Shown here piece after piece: positions 49,001 through 61,257 of a DNA stretch of 64,000 bases; position 1 is the stretch's first letter, and every line of letters begins with the position of its first letter. The stretch comes from Papilionanthe hookeriana x Papilionanthe teres. Taxonomy: Eukaryota > Streptophyta > Magnoliopsida > Asparagales > Orchidaceae. A program made the position numbers and the translations under genes. The stretch is from the NCBI GenBank assembly GCA_022702705.1, contig CM040423.1, positions 112,084,738-112,148,737 of the forward strand. The letters run 5' to 3'. The notes beneath the pieces are model-generated. The model made no database searches and was not told where the DNA came from. It saw nothing but the letters and a program-made list of their open reading frames with translations.

Positions 49001-49581
49001 ACTCATTTTGATCGATCCATGAGTTTATGATATAATTTCATTTTTAAAGTTAATTACCCAATTACTTTAAAATGAAATTATGATTAACTTTGAATCCTAA
49101 ATTGTAATCAAATTTATGACATCATACATGACATTTAAACTCATGAATGACTTTCAAACGTGAATTCAACCCATGGAGGATTACTAATGGATCACCCATG
49201 ACCCATGAGACCCATCATAGCATACCCAAGACCCATGGAAAACCTATTAAATGCACCAAGCCACCATGACCAATCCTAGGATCAAATAGGATCAAATGGT
49301 CAACCTTATGATTTAACCTAATTAATTGATTAACTAATTAATCAATTAATTGATTTATTAATTCACCAAATCACCTCAAGAAGTGGCTTTAGCCCAAGGG
49401 ATATAAATCGAAGACCTAGTCCATGAATGAAGGCCCAAGCCCAAGGCTCCCTCTACCTATGACATATGGGTCACCCATTATTCATAAACCCAATATGACA
49501 CATCAAACATGTAGAATTTATGGTGCCACAAAGCCTAGCCATCATTTTTGACCTAAGTAAAATATCATCATAAGAGGGGTG
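49001..49581. other. Unannotated AT-rich flank left of element C
   Basis: No ORF, RNA gene or known repeat edge. It includes a self-complementary aattaattgattaactaattaatcaattaattgatt-type patch near 49318-49352 and simple AT-rich sequence. Confidence 0.4.
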
Positions 49582-51191
49582 TGGTGCGACTTTTTTAATT
49601 TGTAAAAATTAATGAACTTAGATTTAGATTTATATATTGATTTAGATGATAATGAGTCACACAATTAACGCAAGTATACGTATCGCTCAAGTAATACAAG
49701 GCTCTAGTGGAGTCCTGGAATATCGATCCCACAGGGAGGCTTTACTTTTATGGTGTAGCACAGAAATCTCTTATCGAATCACAGCACAATTGCAAGTGAT
49801 TTAATTCTTAAAGTAAATACAAACAGATTCAGTTACTATTTCTACCAAAGTACGTTCTAAACTCTAGCAAGTTAAACTAACACAAGACTAAATTGATAAT
49901 AAAGTTCAGTTGCAAGAAAGAGTCTTCCTCCTTTCCATTCATAATGTGATGGTTATTGTGACATAGATCAGTTATACAAAGATATTGTGCCAAATAGGAG
50001 CATTCCTAATCTTTACCCATATTTCAGCGTATAAAGAACATTGGCTAATCCTAAGTTTAGTCCCCAAATCTGTGGTTAGGCTGGGAGGATACTGGCTCTC
50101 ACTCCAGAGCTTCCACTTCCCTTCACCTGAAGGCTAACTCTCTCTTTAGTTTCTATGTATTAGGACAAAATTGAGGATTTCTAGCTGTCACTCTGAAATC
50201 TCTAATTCTACGCCCATCAAAGTATATTTCCCTATTTATTTGCACTCAATCCCTATGAACTTCATCTCTCATTCATGGACATTGAATGTGACCTTCACTT
50301 TTGTTTTAGAACTCATAACCCTTTCAGAACATATGTTTCCCAACAAGTTTTAACAACTCAATTAGCCAGATCAAAAAGTAAATGAAGTTCTAAGTGAAAA
50401 GGTCATCACAAATTCTCCATAATAAATCGACACATCATTTCTATTTCACAATATCAACACATCACATGAAAAGGAGAAAGACAAAGAAATCTACTCAAGA
50501 CTCATGAGGAAAAGATGACAAAATATGGATTTTATATATAAAAACAATGTCATACAAACAGAGTAAAGTAAAGACAACTTATCTCAAACTTTTCCCCAAG
50601 CGAATCTCGAGGAATTCCTTTGACTCCTCTTCTTTTTTCACAACAACACACAATTCTCTCTTTAGAATAGTAAGGAAGAAGAAATCTCTCACTTTCCCTT
50701 TCCTCTTACACTCCTTAGAAGAGAAAAGACAAACCTAACTTCGTACACAAAATGGAAAGAAAACTCTCTCTAAACTCTAAACTCTTCTCTTCCTTTCTTC
50801 CCCCCTTTGAAAATTTAGCTCCAAAAGTGTTTATACTCGGCTAAAACTGAATTCCCAAGAGTTTCCTCAAGCAACCTTTCAAAATCCAGCCAAATACATT
50901 GAATCTAGTTCAAAATCGGGATAGGGGGCTGTCCGGCACTGATAGGAGCACTGTTCGGCGCATTATTCTGCCAAAATGTTGTAACTCTCTGGAAACTGGC
51001 ACTGTCCGGTGCTGGTGACAACGCCGTTCGGAGCTAGTTTAATAAAATGCACTTTTGTCCTTTTCACTCCAAATTTTCTCCTTTTTGCTTTATTTTGCTC
51101 CAAAGGCCTAAAATCATTGTACCTGCATGAAATCATCAAAAATATTTTCCTTTAAAGTGCAATATCATCAAAAATTAGTAGGAAATGAAAT
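49582..51191 (-). repeat. 3' LTR of element C, truncated at its 5' side
   Basis: tggtgcgacttttttaattt at 49582 matches the other LTR at 59588, and similarity runs to about 51185-51191. There it joins TP coding sequence without a polypurine tract. About 60 bp of LTR start present in the 5' LTR are missing. The short shared string gaaatgaaat (51182-51191) lies at the junction. Confidence 0.85.
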
Positions 51192-51683
51192 AATGTCAGG
51201 CTTTTGACATAGGATTCAAAGTAGAAGGGGGAAGTTAACTTTTAGTCTTTGCATAATCTTCCATTCCCCTTTTCCATTAGTTAATAAGTTCACAATCATA
51301 TCCAATGCTTCATTTGTAGTAGGAAAATTTTCATATTCACAATGGTAGGGTGCTCTCAACAGATAAAATGCATTTATGCTGGCAGGGATGAATTCAACCA
51401 TTTGGCTTCTAACCAGAATGTATTCACTCTCAAAATAATACAGACTAGCATAAAATTCTCTAACAATACTCAACATCGCATTTGTAGTGAAATAACAGAA
51501 AATCTCCCATTGACGATTAACAATCAGTTCTTCAAGCCTTCCTCCAGGATTTTCAAAGGCACTTTCATGAATACATTTCTTATTACTAAGAAACGTACTA
51601 AAATGTGAATAGGCTTTGAAATTCACAAATTTACTTTCATCATATTCAAATTTCCTCTTCCCCTTAGACAATCTTGGAGCCAT
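51183..51683 (-). pseudogene. TP2 of element C, C-terminally truncated transposon protein
   Basis: A clean frame from MAPRLSKGKRKFEYDESKF (51683) continues through IVNRQWEIFCYF, LSIVREFYASLYYFESEYILVRSQMVEF and GKGEWKI to 51216. After a frameshift the homology (STLNP.SKA.HYFIS) continues until about 51190, where LTR sequence begins. The C-terminal half, linker and coiled coil are deleted. It shows the same VVREFYANL-type and GKGEWKI blocks as element A TP2. Confidence 0.75.
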
Positions 51684-52549
51684 TTGTCTAAAAATACCAA
51701 ATTTTCCAAATTAATTTTAAAATTACAATGCAACCGACTCCAAGATAAATTTAAAAAGATAAGAGCTCAAAATCCATGAAAAATCTCTAAAGTTTCTCCA
51801 AAATCTTCAAAATTTCAAATCATCCTAATGTAGGAGATTTCCACGGTCAAAATCAAAAAATTTTATGTTAAAGTGTAACTTTTAACAAGAGAAGATGAAA
51901 TCTGAACTTTTTCTGCCACGAAATCACTTCAAATCAAAATGCTAGTGAGCCCTTGGTGCAAAAGTAGACCTTGGCTGGAGGTTGAAGACGATGATTTGGG
52001 CAAAAATGGAGGGTCTCAGGGTTAAATAGTGAAAATTTGGAGTTTTAACCATTTTTCGCATTCGAGCGCTCTCCGGTGTTGGAAGTAATGTCGTTTGACT
52101 CATTATTCTGCAGAAATGGCCAAACTCTCTGACTTTTCGCACTGTCCGGCGCTGGTGTAGCACCGTTCGATGTCGGTTCAAAAATAACCTGGCTTCCGAC
52201 TTTCTTTTGAAATTTCAATCTTTTCAAGCCCGCTCCGACTTCTAATTAGTCTAATTAAGCATTAAATAACATCCTGAAGCCTTAGCAAATGATATTTTTT
52301 AACATAAACAACACATAACATTACTTTCATATATAAAATCCATGAGTCATACACATACACACAACACTAAAAATTACACATTTTCAAGCCATATAATCTT
52401 AAATTCAGCGTTGCACACAACTACATCACAATAACGCTGAGAACTAAACAAACAAGCATGTCCAAATATAACATTCAAGCCAAATAAATTAAAGTAAAGC
52501 AAAGAAATCTGATTCACAAATACAGAAATACAATAATCAAGTTTCATTC
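51684..52549 (-). other. Leader of TP2 in element C with element-specific GC words
   Basis: Non-coding. Positions 52066-52176 hold gcactgtccggcgctggtg-type words and the phrase cattattctgc that also occur in the LTRs of C (50924-51040, 60924-61061). The distance from this block to the TP2 start (about 380 bp) equals that in element A. Confidence 0.6.
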
Positions 52550-53640
52550 TTCCTCTGAACTATCATCAATTACAAGATCTCCCATCGATTTAGCAGGCAC
52601 AAATAAATTTTAGAATGGACGAAATGAAAATTCTTCAAGAGAATCCTCTTCAATCCAAACTTTTCTTCTCATCAATCACGTCAAACTTTCTTCAAGATAT
52701 CCAAAATGATCAAAATGCTCCTTCATTCTCCAATCCAGATGATCAAAGAAATTAGAAAGATTGTTGATTGCATTCATCAGATGTTGTACTTCCTTTTCCA
52801 ATTTCTTGATTTCTTCAAAATGATCTGTGAACTTTCAGGAAAATAAGGAGGAATAGGTACTGACTTTTGAGATGGCTAATCTTCAATAATGCTCGTATCA
52901 TTCATATCGCCAATTTCCTAGTTATTATATGCATCTGCTGGGTCTATAGGCTTCCAAGGTAGAAGTACTCTTTCTCAGTTCTCATATGGCACTTGTAATT
53001 GACTGCAGAGGAGAAATAAGGTCCAAGCCCATACTTTGATCCATGAACGAACAATCCCAAAACAGAATTAACAATTATCTAACCAACATCAATAGGTATT
53101 CCCATTTGAATTCAATAATTCAGAATAGCACACTCCTTAGTTACCTTACTGATTTTCATTGTTGGGAGCAATTTTGCACATATGAAGTAATGTAAGTGTT
53201 TCGACGTAGGATTTAATAGTGTGGTTGAGAAACTTACATATCAGCTATCTCTTATCTCCCATTCATCACTTTCATCCATCAGATATCTATATATATCATT
53301 CATCTTGTCCTTCATCGGGCCAAAATTTGAATAGTGGCAGATTGGCACATTCTCAATCATGTATAAATCATTAATCTTTGTAGAAGTAAATGTGACAAAC
53401 GTACCTCACAAAAAAATTGATCCTTGGTTGATTCCATGAAGATTTACATAAAACTCATTCACAACTAGAACAACTACAACGGTAGTAGTACAACACAATA
53501 CTTCCCAACGTCTCTGAATAATAATTTCATCAGTTCTAGTCGTAGGAGAATTTGTACCTTGATTTACAAAGCCTCGCTCCTTAATCAATCTCATTTTTGA
53601 GATATTTTTTGTTGAGAAGTCGCTGCGCCTCGAAACTTAT
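52550..53640 (-). pseudogene. TP1 of element C, decayed transposon protein
   Basis: A nearly full-length TP protein traced over several frames: RLIKERGFVNQG, IIIQRRWEVLC, VVNEFYVNLHGINQG (53594-53406), GTFVTF, DESDEWEI (near 53270), TSKHLHYFICAKLLP (near 53190), MGIPIDVG, then a coiled-coil remnant and the tail FRPF..LFVPAKSMGDLVIDD near 52600. It lies between integrase and TP2, so this element, like A, has two TP genes in tandem. Confidence 0.65.
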
Positions 53641-54095
53641 GAACTTTCTAAGGTTAAATACTTAAAATCTTTGAGTTTCCATCAATACAGAATCTATTTG
53701 GACAAGAATTTGGGTCTTCCTCTTTGCTCCATTGGAAGTTTCAGCATCTACGGGCGGTTTTAGGAGTTCTAATGAAGGATTTACCGCCTAGAACCGCTAA
53801 AACTCAGATTTTAAAGAGGAGAAACAATTTTCTGAACAACAGCGCTGTCTGGCACTGATAGCAGCACCGTTGACGCTAGTTCAAATTCGCTAAACTTCAC
53901 TTCGTTAAAATTTTTTCCAAATTTCGATTCGATTCGTTTCTTAAATGTTATTAATGATAATTAAGGAAGAATAAGTATTAACTAAGTAACAAACAAACAT
54001 AAATAACATATAAAAAAGTGCACACTCAATAACTGTGGGTTGGCTCTCACAAAGCATTTGGTTTAATGTCGTCAGCCCTACATAACTTTCAGTTA
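53641..54095 (-). other. Leader of TP1 in element C
   Basis: Non-coding. Positions 53840-53880 contain agcgctgtctggcactgata, the same element-specific wording as in the LTR and before TP2. The remainder is AT-rich. Confidence 0.55.
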
Positions 54096-55440
54096 TTAAG
54101 GTTTATCCAACCTTAAATCCACTTTAAAATTAGGTCTATTGTCTTCAAAATATGGTTTTAATCTTTGGCCATTAACTTTGAATATTTTTCCAGATTTAGG
54201 GTCTTTGATAATCACAGCTCTAAATTGATATACTTTTACGACAATGAAAGGTCCTGTCCATCTAGATTTCAGTTTCCCATAAAATATCAATCTTACATTA
54301 TATAACAAAAAGTTTTGTCCTGGTTCAAATTCCTTTTTAAAAATATTTCGATCATGCCATATTTTTCTTCTTTCCATATATATTATATCATTATCATATG
54401 ATTCATTTCTAATTTCTTCCAATTCATTCAATTGCAACGGTCTCTTCTCACCAGCATCATTCAAATTAAAATTCAGTTTCTTTATCGCCCAATATGCTTT
54501 ATATTCTAATTCAACTGGTAAGTGATAGGTTTTTCCAAAGATTAATCTGTAAGGGGACATTTTTATAGGAGTTTTATAAGCAGTTCTGTATGCCCCTAAA
54601 GTAGTATCTAATCTTGCAGACCAATCCAATTTCTCAGGATTAATGAATTTCTCCAGAATTCATTTAATTTCATGATTAGATAACTCTACTAAACCATTAG
54701 TCTGGGGATGATAAGCTGTAGAGATTATATGCATAATGTTATATTCTCCACTAATCATTGAATCATATTATTCTTAAAATGGGATCCTCCATCAGTGTTG
54801 ATTACTCTAGGCATTCCTTATATTGTGAAAATATTTTTCATTAAAAAGCTTGAAACACTTTTAACATCACACCTTGGAAAAGCTATTGCCTCAATCCATT
54901 TTGATACATAATCAACAACATTCAGTATATATATATTTCCAAACGAAGGCATAAATGGTCCCATAAAATCTAATCCTCATGCATCAACAATTTCAACTTA
55001 CAGAGTAAAATTAAGAGACATTTAATTTCTTCTAGATATATTGCCTATTCCCTGACATCGATCACAAGTTTTAATAAATTTATAAACATCTCTGAAAAAG
55101 TGTAGTCTAATAAAATCTAGATTACAAAATTTTATGTGTAGTTCAATCAATTTCGAAATGTCCTCAAAGTTCATAATCATGAAATTCTAGAATAATTTTT
55201 TCAGTTTCTTCATAAGGCACACAACTTCTAATAATAAGTTCTTTACATTGCTTGTATAGATAAGGATCATCCCAGAAATAAAATTTAGCATCATGCTTAA
55301 ATTTTTTCTGTTGTTGCATTGTTAAATTAGGTGGTAAAATATTACTAATGATGTAGTTCACAATATAAGCATACCACGATAAATTTCTTTTAATAATATT
55401 ATATAGTTGCTCATCAAGAAAAGTTTCAGTAATTTACTTT
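54096..55440 (-). pseudogene. pol: Integrase of element C
   Basis: The N-terminal part (55361-55164) shows KFYFWDDPYLYKQCKELIIRSCVP. The core is fragmented (CDRCQ-like near 55055, a DFMGPF-like block near 54965, the Asp region near 54800, and the Glu region near 54690). The intact C-terminal frame (54629-54096) carries DWSARLDTTLGAYRTAYKTPI, SPYRLIFGKTYHLPVELE, FEPGQNFLLYNVRL and GKLKSRWTGPFIVVKVY. Stops interrupt the catalytic core. Confidence 0.85.
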
Positions 55441-55559
55441 TCAAAATCATCCAAATTAGGTTGTTCAAGTCTAGATAAATTATCAGCTATCTGATTATCG
55501 ACCCCTTTTCTATTAATGATCTCAAAATCAAATTCTTGCATTAAAAACATCCATCGAAT

Positions 55560-56960
55560 CAGCCTTGGTATTGCATCCTACTTTTGTATTAAGTATTTAA
55601 TAGCAGAATGATCAGTATGCACTATACATTTAGCTCCAATTAAGTAAGATCTAAACTTTTCAAAAGCATATGCAATCGCTAATATCTCCCTTTCAGTATT
55701 AGTATAATTAATTTGAGTAGCAGTAAGGGTCTTACTAGCATAGTATATAACTTTAAATATTTTGTCATGTCTTTGCCCTAAAAAAACTCCAATAGCATAA
55801 TCACTAGCTTCACACATTAATTCAAATGATTTTTCACAGTCAGGTGAAACTATTATAGGTGCAGCAATAAATTTTTCTTTCAATAGATCGAAAGCTTTTA
55901 AACATTAATCGTTAAAATCAGAATTTCTATCTTTTGCCAACAGTTGGCATAGAGGCTTAGAAATTTTTGAAAAGTCTTTAAAAAATCGCCTGTAGAATCC
56001 AACATGTCCCAAAAAGGTTCTTACGCCTCTCACAATTGTTAGAGTTAGTAATTTTTCTATAACATGAACTTTCACAGGATAAACTTCCATTCCATATTTC
56101 AGATATTTTATGCCCAAGCACAATTCCTCCTGCAACCATAAATTGACACATTTCCCAGTTTAGGACTAAATTTGTTCTTTCACATACCTCTATTTAGGAC
56201 TAAATTTGTTCTTTCACATACCTCTAAAATGTTTTCTAAGTTGCATAGGCATGCATCAAATGAATCTCCAAATACTGAGAAATCATCCATAAACACTTAT
56301 ATTCTATCATCAATTAATTTACCTAATATGGGCGTCATACATCTTTGAAATGTTGCAGGTGCATTACATAATCCAAAGGGCATTCTTCTAAAAGCAAAAG
56401 TTTCATAAGGGCTAGTAAATGTAGTTTTCTCTGGATCCTCAGGAGCAATAGGTATTTGGTGATAACCGGTATATCCATCTAGAAAGTAATATTACTTGTG
56501 TCCAGCAAGTCTGTGTAGCACTTGATCTAAAAAGGGTAAAGGAAAGTGATCTTTTATGGTGGCCAAATTTAATTTTCTATAATCAATACATATTCGCTAA
56601 CCAGTGACTTGTCTTGTCGGTATAATTTCATCTCGATCATTTACATCAACAGTCACTCCTCCTTTCTTAGGAACACAATGAATTAGGCTCACCCATACAC
56701 TATCAGAAATAGGATATAAAATTCCAGCATCTAACCTCTTTAAAATATTTTTTTAACCACTTCTTTCATTATTGGGTTCAGTCACCTTTGTGGATCAAAT
56801 CTTGGTTTGTGTTGTTCATCCAATAAAATTCTGTGCATACAGATGGAAGGACTGATTCCTTTAATATCAGTTATGAACCAACCAAAAGCCATTTTGTATT
56901 ATTTTAAGGTTTATAATAATTTTTGTTCTTGAAATTCATTTAAATCCGAGTATACAATGA
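55560..56960 (-). pseudogene. pol: Reverse transcriptase and RNase H of element C
   Basis: The RT is traceable over several frames, with the VFMDDFSVFGDSFDACL catalytic box near 56290 and the FLGHVGFYRRFFKDFSKISKPLC block (56060-55960). RNase H is 55883-55578 (CEASDYAIGVFLGQ, with Glu where element A has Asp; NTEREILAIAYAFEKF; IVHTDHSAIKYL). A 34-bp tandem duplication at 56161-56228 inside the RT adds a frameshift. Confidence 0.85.
56161..56228. repeat. 34-bp exact tandem duplication in RT of element C
   Basis: taggactaaatttgttcttt begins at 56161 and again at 56195, each followed by cacatacctcta. The length is not divisible by three, so it disrupts the RT frame. Confidence 0.95.
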
Positions 56961-57272
56961 CTAGTAAATTAGAATATTCTCCTAAGAACATATAAATTAA
57001 ATGATTAGGAAGAATTTTTAGCTCAAGATCAGGGGGTTTAATTATAGATGGAATCAAACTTTTTTCTCCATTTTCCATAGTATCCAATTTTTAAAAATTT
57101 TCCTGAACAAAGTCTAACTTTTCATTCTTCATATCATCTAAATCATCTTCATTTTCACTTTCATTTTCATCCTCACATTCCTGATTTTTTTCATATACTT
57201 CTTTAAAATGATCTCTCTCAAATAATTGAAGATTTCTAATTGATAGCACTCTTCATCTTTTTCAGTTGAAGG

Positions 57273-58190
57273 CTACTTCATAGATTTCAGAATGTTGAAA
57301 TTTATCTCTTGGTCATTAACTATCATAGTTAATTTGCCTTTTTGGACATCGATTTTAGCTCTCCCAGTAGCAAGGAATGGTCTTCCCAAAATGATTGGAA
57401 CTTTTTTATCTTCCTCCATATCTAATACAATAAATTCCATAGGAAAGATAAATTTATCCACTGTTACCAATACATCTTCCACAACTCCTTTAGGATAAGT
57501 AATAGAACAATCAGCCAGTTGAAGAGTCACAGATGTAGGTGAAATTTCTCCTATTCTCAATCTTTTGAAAGTTGATAAAGGCATAAGATTAATACTAGCT
57601 CCAAGATAACATAAAGCTCTTCTAAAAAAAATTTCACCTATAGCGCACGGGATAGTGAAACTACCTGGGACGTTAAGTTTTTCATGAAGCTTTTTCTCAA
57701 TAAATGCACTACACTCATCGCTAAGTGCAACAGTCTCGTGGTCTTTAAACTTTCTTTTCTTTTTAAGTATATCATTTATAAACTTTGTATAAACATACAT
57801 CTGCTCTAATGCTTCAACAGAAGGAATATTAATCGTTAATTTCTTAAGAATTTCAAAAAATTTTGCAAATCTACTATCCCTTTTTTGTTTCTTTAGTCTT
57901 TGAGGAAAAGGAGGTGGTGGTTTTTCAACAGTTATCTTCATTTGTTCTAGTGGATATTCATCTGGATATATCTTATTAGAACCTTTCTCAATGTTCACTT
58001 CCTCTCTTTCAACTTCGACTTCTTTTTGAACTCTTAGTTCCAATTCTTTTCCACTCCTTAATTGAATAGCCTTAATTTGCTCTTTGTTTTGATCTTTCGG
58101 GTTGATCTCAACATTACTAGGAAGATTCCCATAAGGTCTATTATTAAGCGCAGTAAAGATATGTCCCAATTGATTTTCATTTTTCTTCAT
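57273..58190 (-). pseudogene. pol: Gag C-terminus and protease of element C
   Basis: A 305-codon uninterrupted frame with gag end blocks (IKAIQLRSGKELE, PPPPFPQRL, LTINIPSVEALEQM), then protease (FTIPCAIGEIFFRRALCYLGASINLMPLS, VTLQLADCSITYPKGVVEDV, VPIILGRPFLATGRAKIDVQKG). The active-site Asp of the DLGAS motif is Tyr (CYLGAS), so the protease should be inactive even though the frame is open. The region 56961-57272 between it and RT is an acidic linker with stops. Confidence 0.85.
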
Positions 58191-58199
58191 CGCAATGTT

Positions 58200-59400
58200 T
58201 TAAGCTTGAATTTGATTACCCATATTCAGAATCATTTCTTCAGTAGACATTTTCTTTTCCTTAAATTGTTGATTAATATTAAAACAAAGAGGATAAGAAG
58301 GTCTAAAATTGTTATTTCCTTGGTTGTTGTGATTTCCAACTGGATTCATAGGATTGATTCCCCATTGCGGGTTAACAACAACATTGGTGTTATTCCAGTT
58401 GAAGTTCGGATGATTCCTCCAACTATGATTATAATAATTTGAATAAGGATTATTGACTTTATTATGTATAGCATTCAAGGTTTCATAAAGCATTTGAGAA
58501 TCTATCATCTGTCCTAATGAATTTTCTTCTAACACTGGGAGTGTTAGAGAATAATTCATTCCATATTGATCTATTTTCTTAAAAAGTGCAGCAATTTGAG
58601 AGACTATCATAGTTCTCGCATCATAATCATGAATACTGGCTACTCTCTTAGGATTTACCTGCTCAAAGGACCATTAAAAATTATTAGTAGCCATCCCTTC
58701 AATTAACGAATATGCTTCATCACAAGGCTTTGACATTAATGATCCACCAGCAGTATCATCGATAATCGGTCTAAAAGATCCCACTAATTCCTTATAAGAG
58801 GTTTGACTTATTAACTAGTTTGGTAAAGCATGGTGTTGACACTTCCTCAGAAGATCTTTAAATCTTTCTCAAGCTTCATATATGGATTCTCCATCAAACT
58901 GACTAAAAGATGTGATATCATTTCTCAACTTAGCAGTTTTGGAAGGAGGAAAATATTTCGACAGAAACATTTGTAAAAGCTCTCCCCAAGTTCTAATAGA
59001 TCCAGGTGCTAACAAATTTAACCATGCCTTAGCCTTATCCCTTAGTGAAAAAGGAAAAATTCTAAGCCTAACAGTATCCTTTGACACTTCATTGTATTTA
59101 AAGGTAGCACACAGTTCTAGAAAACTAGTAAGATGTAAGTTAGGATCTTGATTAGGTTTTCCTCCAAATTGATTATTTTGTACCATTTGGATAATAGCTG
59201 GTTTAAGCTCAAATGAATTAGCAGCAACATCAGGATTTTGAATTATTAAGTGAATTTCATCTGCTGTTGGATTAGCATAATCTCTTATAGGTCTTAGTAA
59301 ATTTTTGTTTTGATTATTTAAATTTTTCAACATTTTGCGAGGATTTGCAGATTATTTTTGTTGTTTTCAAATTTTTCTAATAGTACGCTCTAATTTAGAA
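58200..59400 (-). pseudogene. gag: Gag of element C
   Basis: 59333-58869 encodes the gag domain: LLRPIRDYANPTADEIHL, FELKPAIIQMVQNNQFGG, DPNLHLTSFLELCATFKYNEVSKDTVRLRIFPFSLRDKAKAWLNLLAPGSIRTWGELL and FPPSKTAKLRNDI. After stops, 58610-58200 gives the Asn-rich region (NPYSNYYNHSWRNHPNFNWN). It is more intact than the gag of element A and lacks the tandem duplication. Confidence 0.88.
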
Positions 59401-59564
59401 TCGTAAGGCACTAAACCTATAAATCCAATACTATGCATGCAAACACAATAAACACACACTAACAATAAACAGACACACACAAAACTATAACTTGCAATTC
59501 GAATATATGATTTCAAATACTACAAAAGTTAAATTTAACAGTTACTTTTTCTTTTACCTTGCCT

Positions 59565-59581
59565 CGCCGGCAACGGCGCCA
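59565..59581 (-). promoter_or_regulatory. Primer binding site (tRNA-Asp type) of element C
   Basis: The element strand reads tggcgccgttgccggcg, 6 nt from the LTR. It matches the tRNA-Asp-type Athila primer site. Between it and gag (59401-59564) is a short A-rich leader. Confidence 0.85.
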
Positions 59582-59587
59582 ACAACT

Positions 59588-61257
59588 TGGTGCGACTTTT
59601 TTAATTTGCAAAAATTAATGAACTCAAATTTAGATTTATATATTGATTTAAATGATAATGAGCCACACAATTAACACAAGTATACGTATCGCTCAAGTAA
59701 TACAGAACTCTAGTGGAGTTCTAGAATATTGATCCCACAGGGAGATTTACTTTTATCGCGTAGCACAGAAATCTCTTATCGAATCACAGCACAATTGCAA
59801 GTGGTTAATTCTTAAAGTAAAGACAAACATATTCAGTTACTGTATCTACCAAAGCACATTCTAAACTCTAGCAAATTAAAGTAACATAAGACTAAATTTG
59901 TAACAAAGTTCAGTTGTAAGAATGAGTCTTCCTCCTTTCCATTCATAATGTGATGATTATTGTTACATAGATCAGTGATACAAATGTATTGTGCCAAATA
60001 GTAGCATTCCTATTCTTTACCCATGTTTCAGCGTATAAAGAACATTGGATAATCCTAAGTTTAGTCCCCAAATCCGTGGTTAGGCTGAGAGGATACTGGC
60101 TTTCACTCCAGAGCTCCCACTTCCCTTCACCTGAAGGCTAACTCTCACTTCTGTTACTAAACATTAGGACCAAATTGAGTATTTCAGCCTGTCACTTTGA
60201 AATCTCCAATTCTACGCCCATCCAAGTATATTTCCCTATTTATTTGAACTCAATCTCCATGAACTACATCTCTCATTCATGGACATTGAATGTGACCTTC
60301 ACTTTTGTTGTGGAACTCATAATCCTTTTGGAACATATGTTTCCCAACAAGTTTTAGCAATTCAATTGGCCAGATCAAACGATAAATGAAGTTCTAAGTG
60401 AAAAGGTCATCACAAATTCTCCATAATAAATTGGCACATCATTTCCATTTCACAACATCAACACATCACATGAAAAGGAGAAAAACAAATAAATATACTC
60501 AAGACTCATGAGGAAAAGATGACAAGACATCGATTTTATATATAGAAGCAACATCATACAAACAGAGTAAAGTAAAGAGAACTTATCTCAAACTCTTCCC
60601 CAAGTGAATCTCGAGGAATTCCTTTGACTCCTCTTCTTTTTTCACAACAACACACAATTTTCTCTTTAGAATAGTAAGGAAGAAGAAATCTCTCACTTTC
60701 CCTCTCCTCTCACACTCCTAGAAGAGAAAACACAAACCTAACTTCCTACTCAAAATGGAAAGAAAACTCTCTCTAAACTCTAAACTCTAACTCTTCCTTT
60801 CTTCCCTCTTTGAAATTTGGCTCCAAATGTGTTTAAATTCGGCCAACTGAATTCCCAAGAGTTTCCTCAAGCAATCTTTCACAATACGGCCAAATACATT
60901 GAATCTAGATCAAAATTGGGATAGGGCGCCGTGCAGCACTGGTAGGAGCATCGTTCGGCGCTGGTAGGAGCGCTGTTCGGTGCATTATTTCGCCAAGACA
61001 TCGTAACTCTCTGGAAACTGGCATTGTCCAGTGCTTGTGATAGCGTCGTTCGGCGCTAGTTCAATAAAATGCACTTTTGTCCTTTCTCGTTCCAAATTTG
61101 TTCCTTTTCGCTTCCCTTTGCTCCAAAGGCCTAAAATCATTGTACATGCATGAAATCATCAAAAACACCTTCCTTTAAAGTGCAATATCATCAAAAATAT
61201 GTATGAAATGAATAGTAAAAAGCTATCAAATTTTCATTGCATTAGGGTGTTATGTCA
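59588..61257 (-). repeat. 5' LTR of element C (1670 bp)
   Basis: The low edge tggtgcgac matches the 3' LTR at 49582. The high edge is placed at gggtgttatgtca (61257), giving tgacataacaccc on the element strand, comparable with tgatacacct of element A. GC words occupy 60924-61061. It contains no gene. Confidence 0.8.

Larger units (their letters stand above)
49582..61257 (-). mobile_element. Athila-like Ty3/Gypsy retrotransposon (element C)
   Basis: Minus-strand order: 5' LTR (59588-61257), tRNA-Asp-type primer site, gag, protease, RT, RNase H, integrase, TP1, truncated TP2, truncated 3' LTR (49582-about 51191). It is related to element A but of a distinct subfamily (different LTR ends and GC words). 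The flanks gggtg (49577-49581) and ttcct (61258-61262) do not match, so either the ends are rearranged or the duplication has decayed. All genes are broken. Confidence 0.88.
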
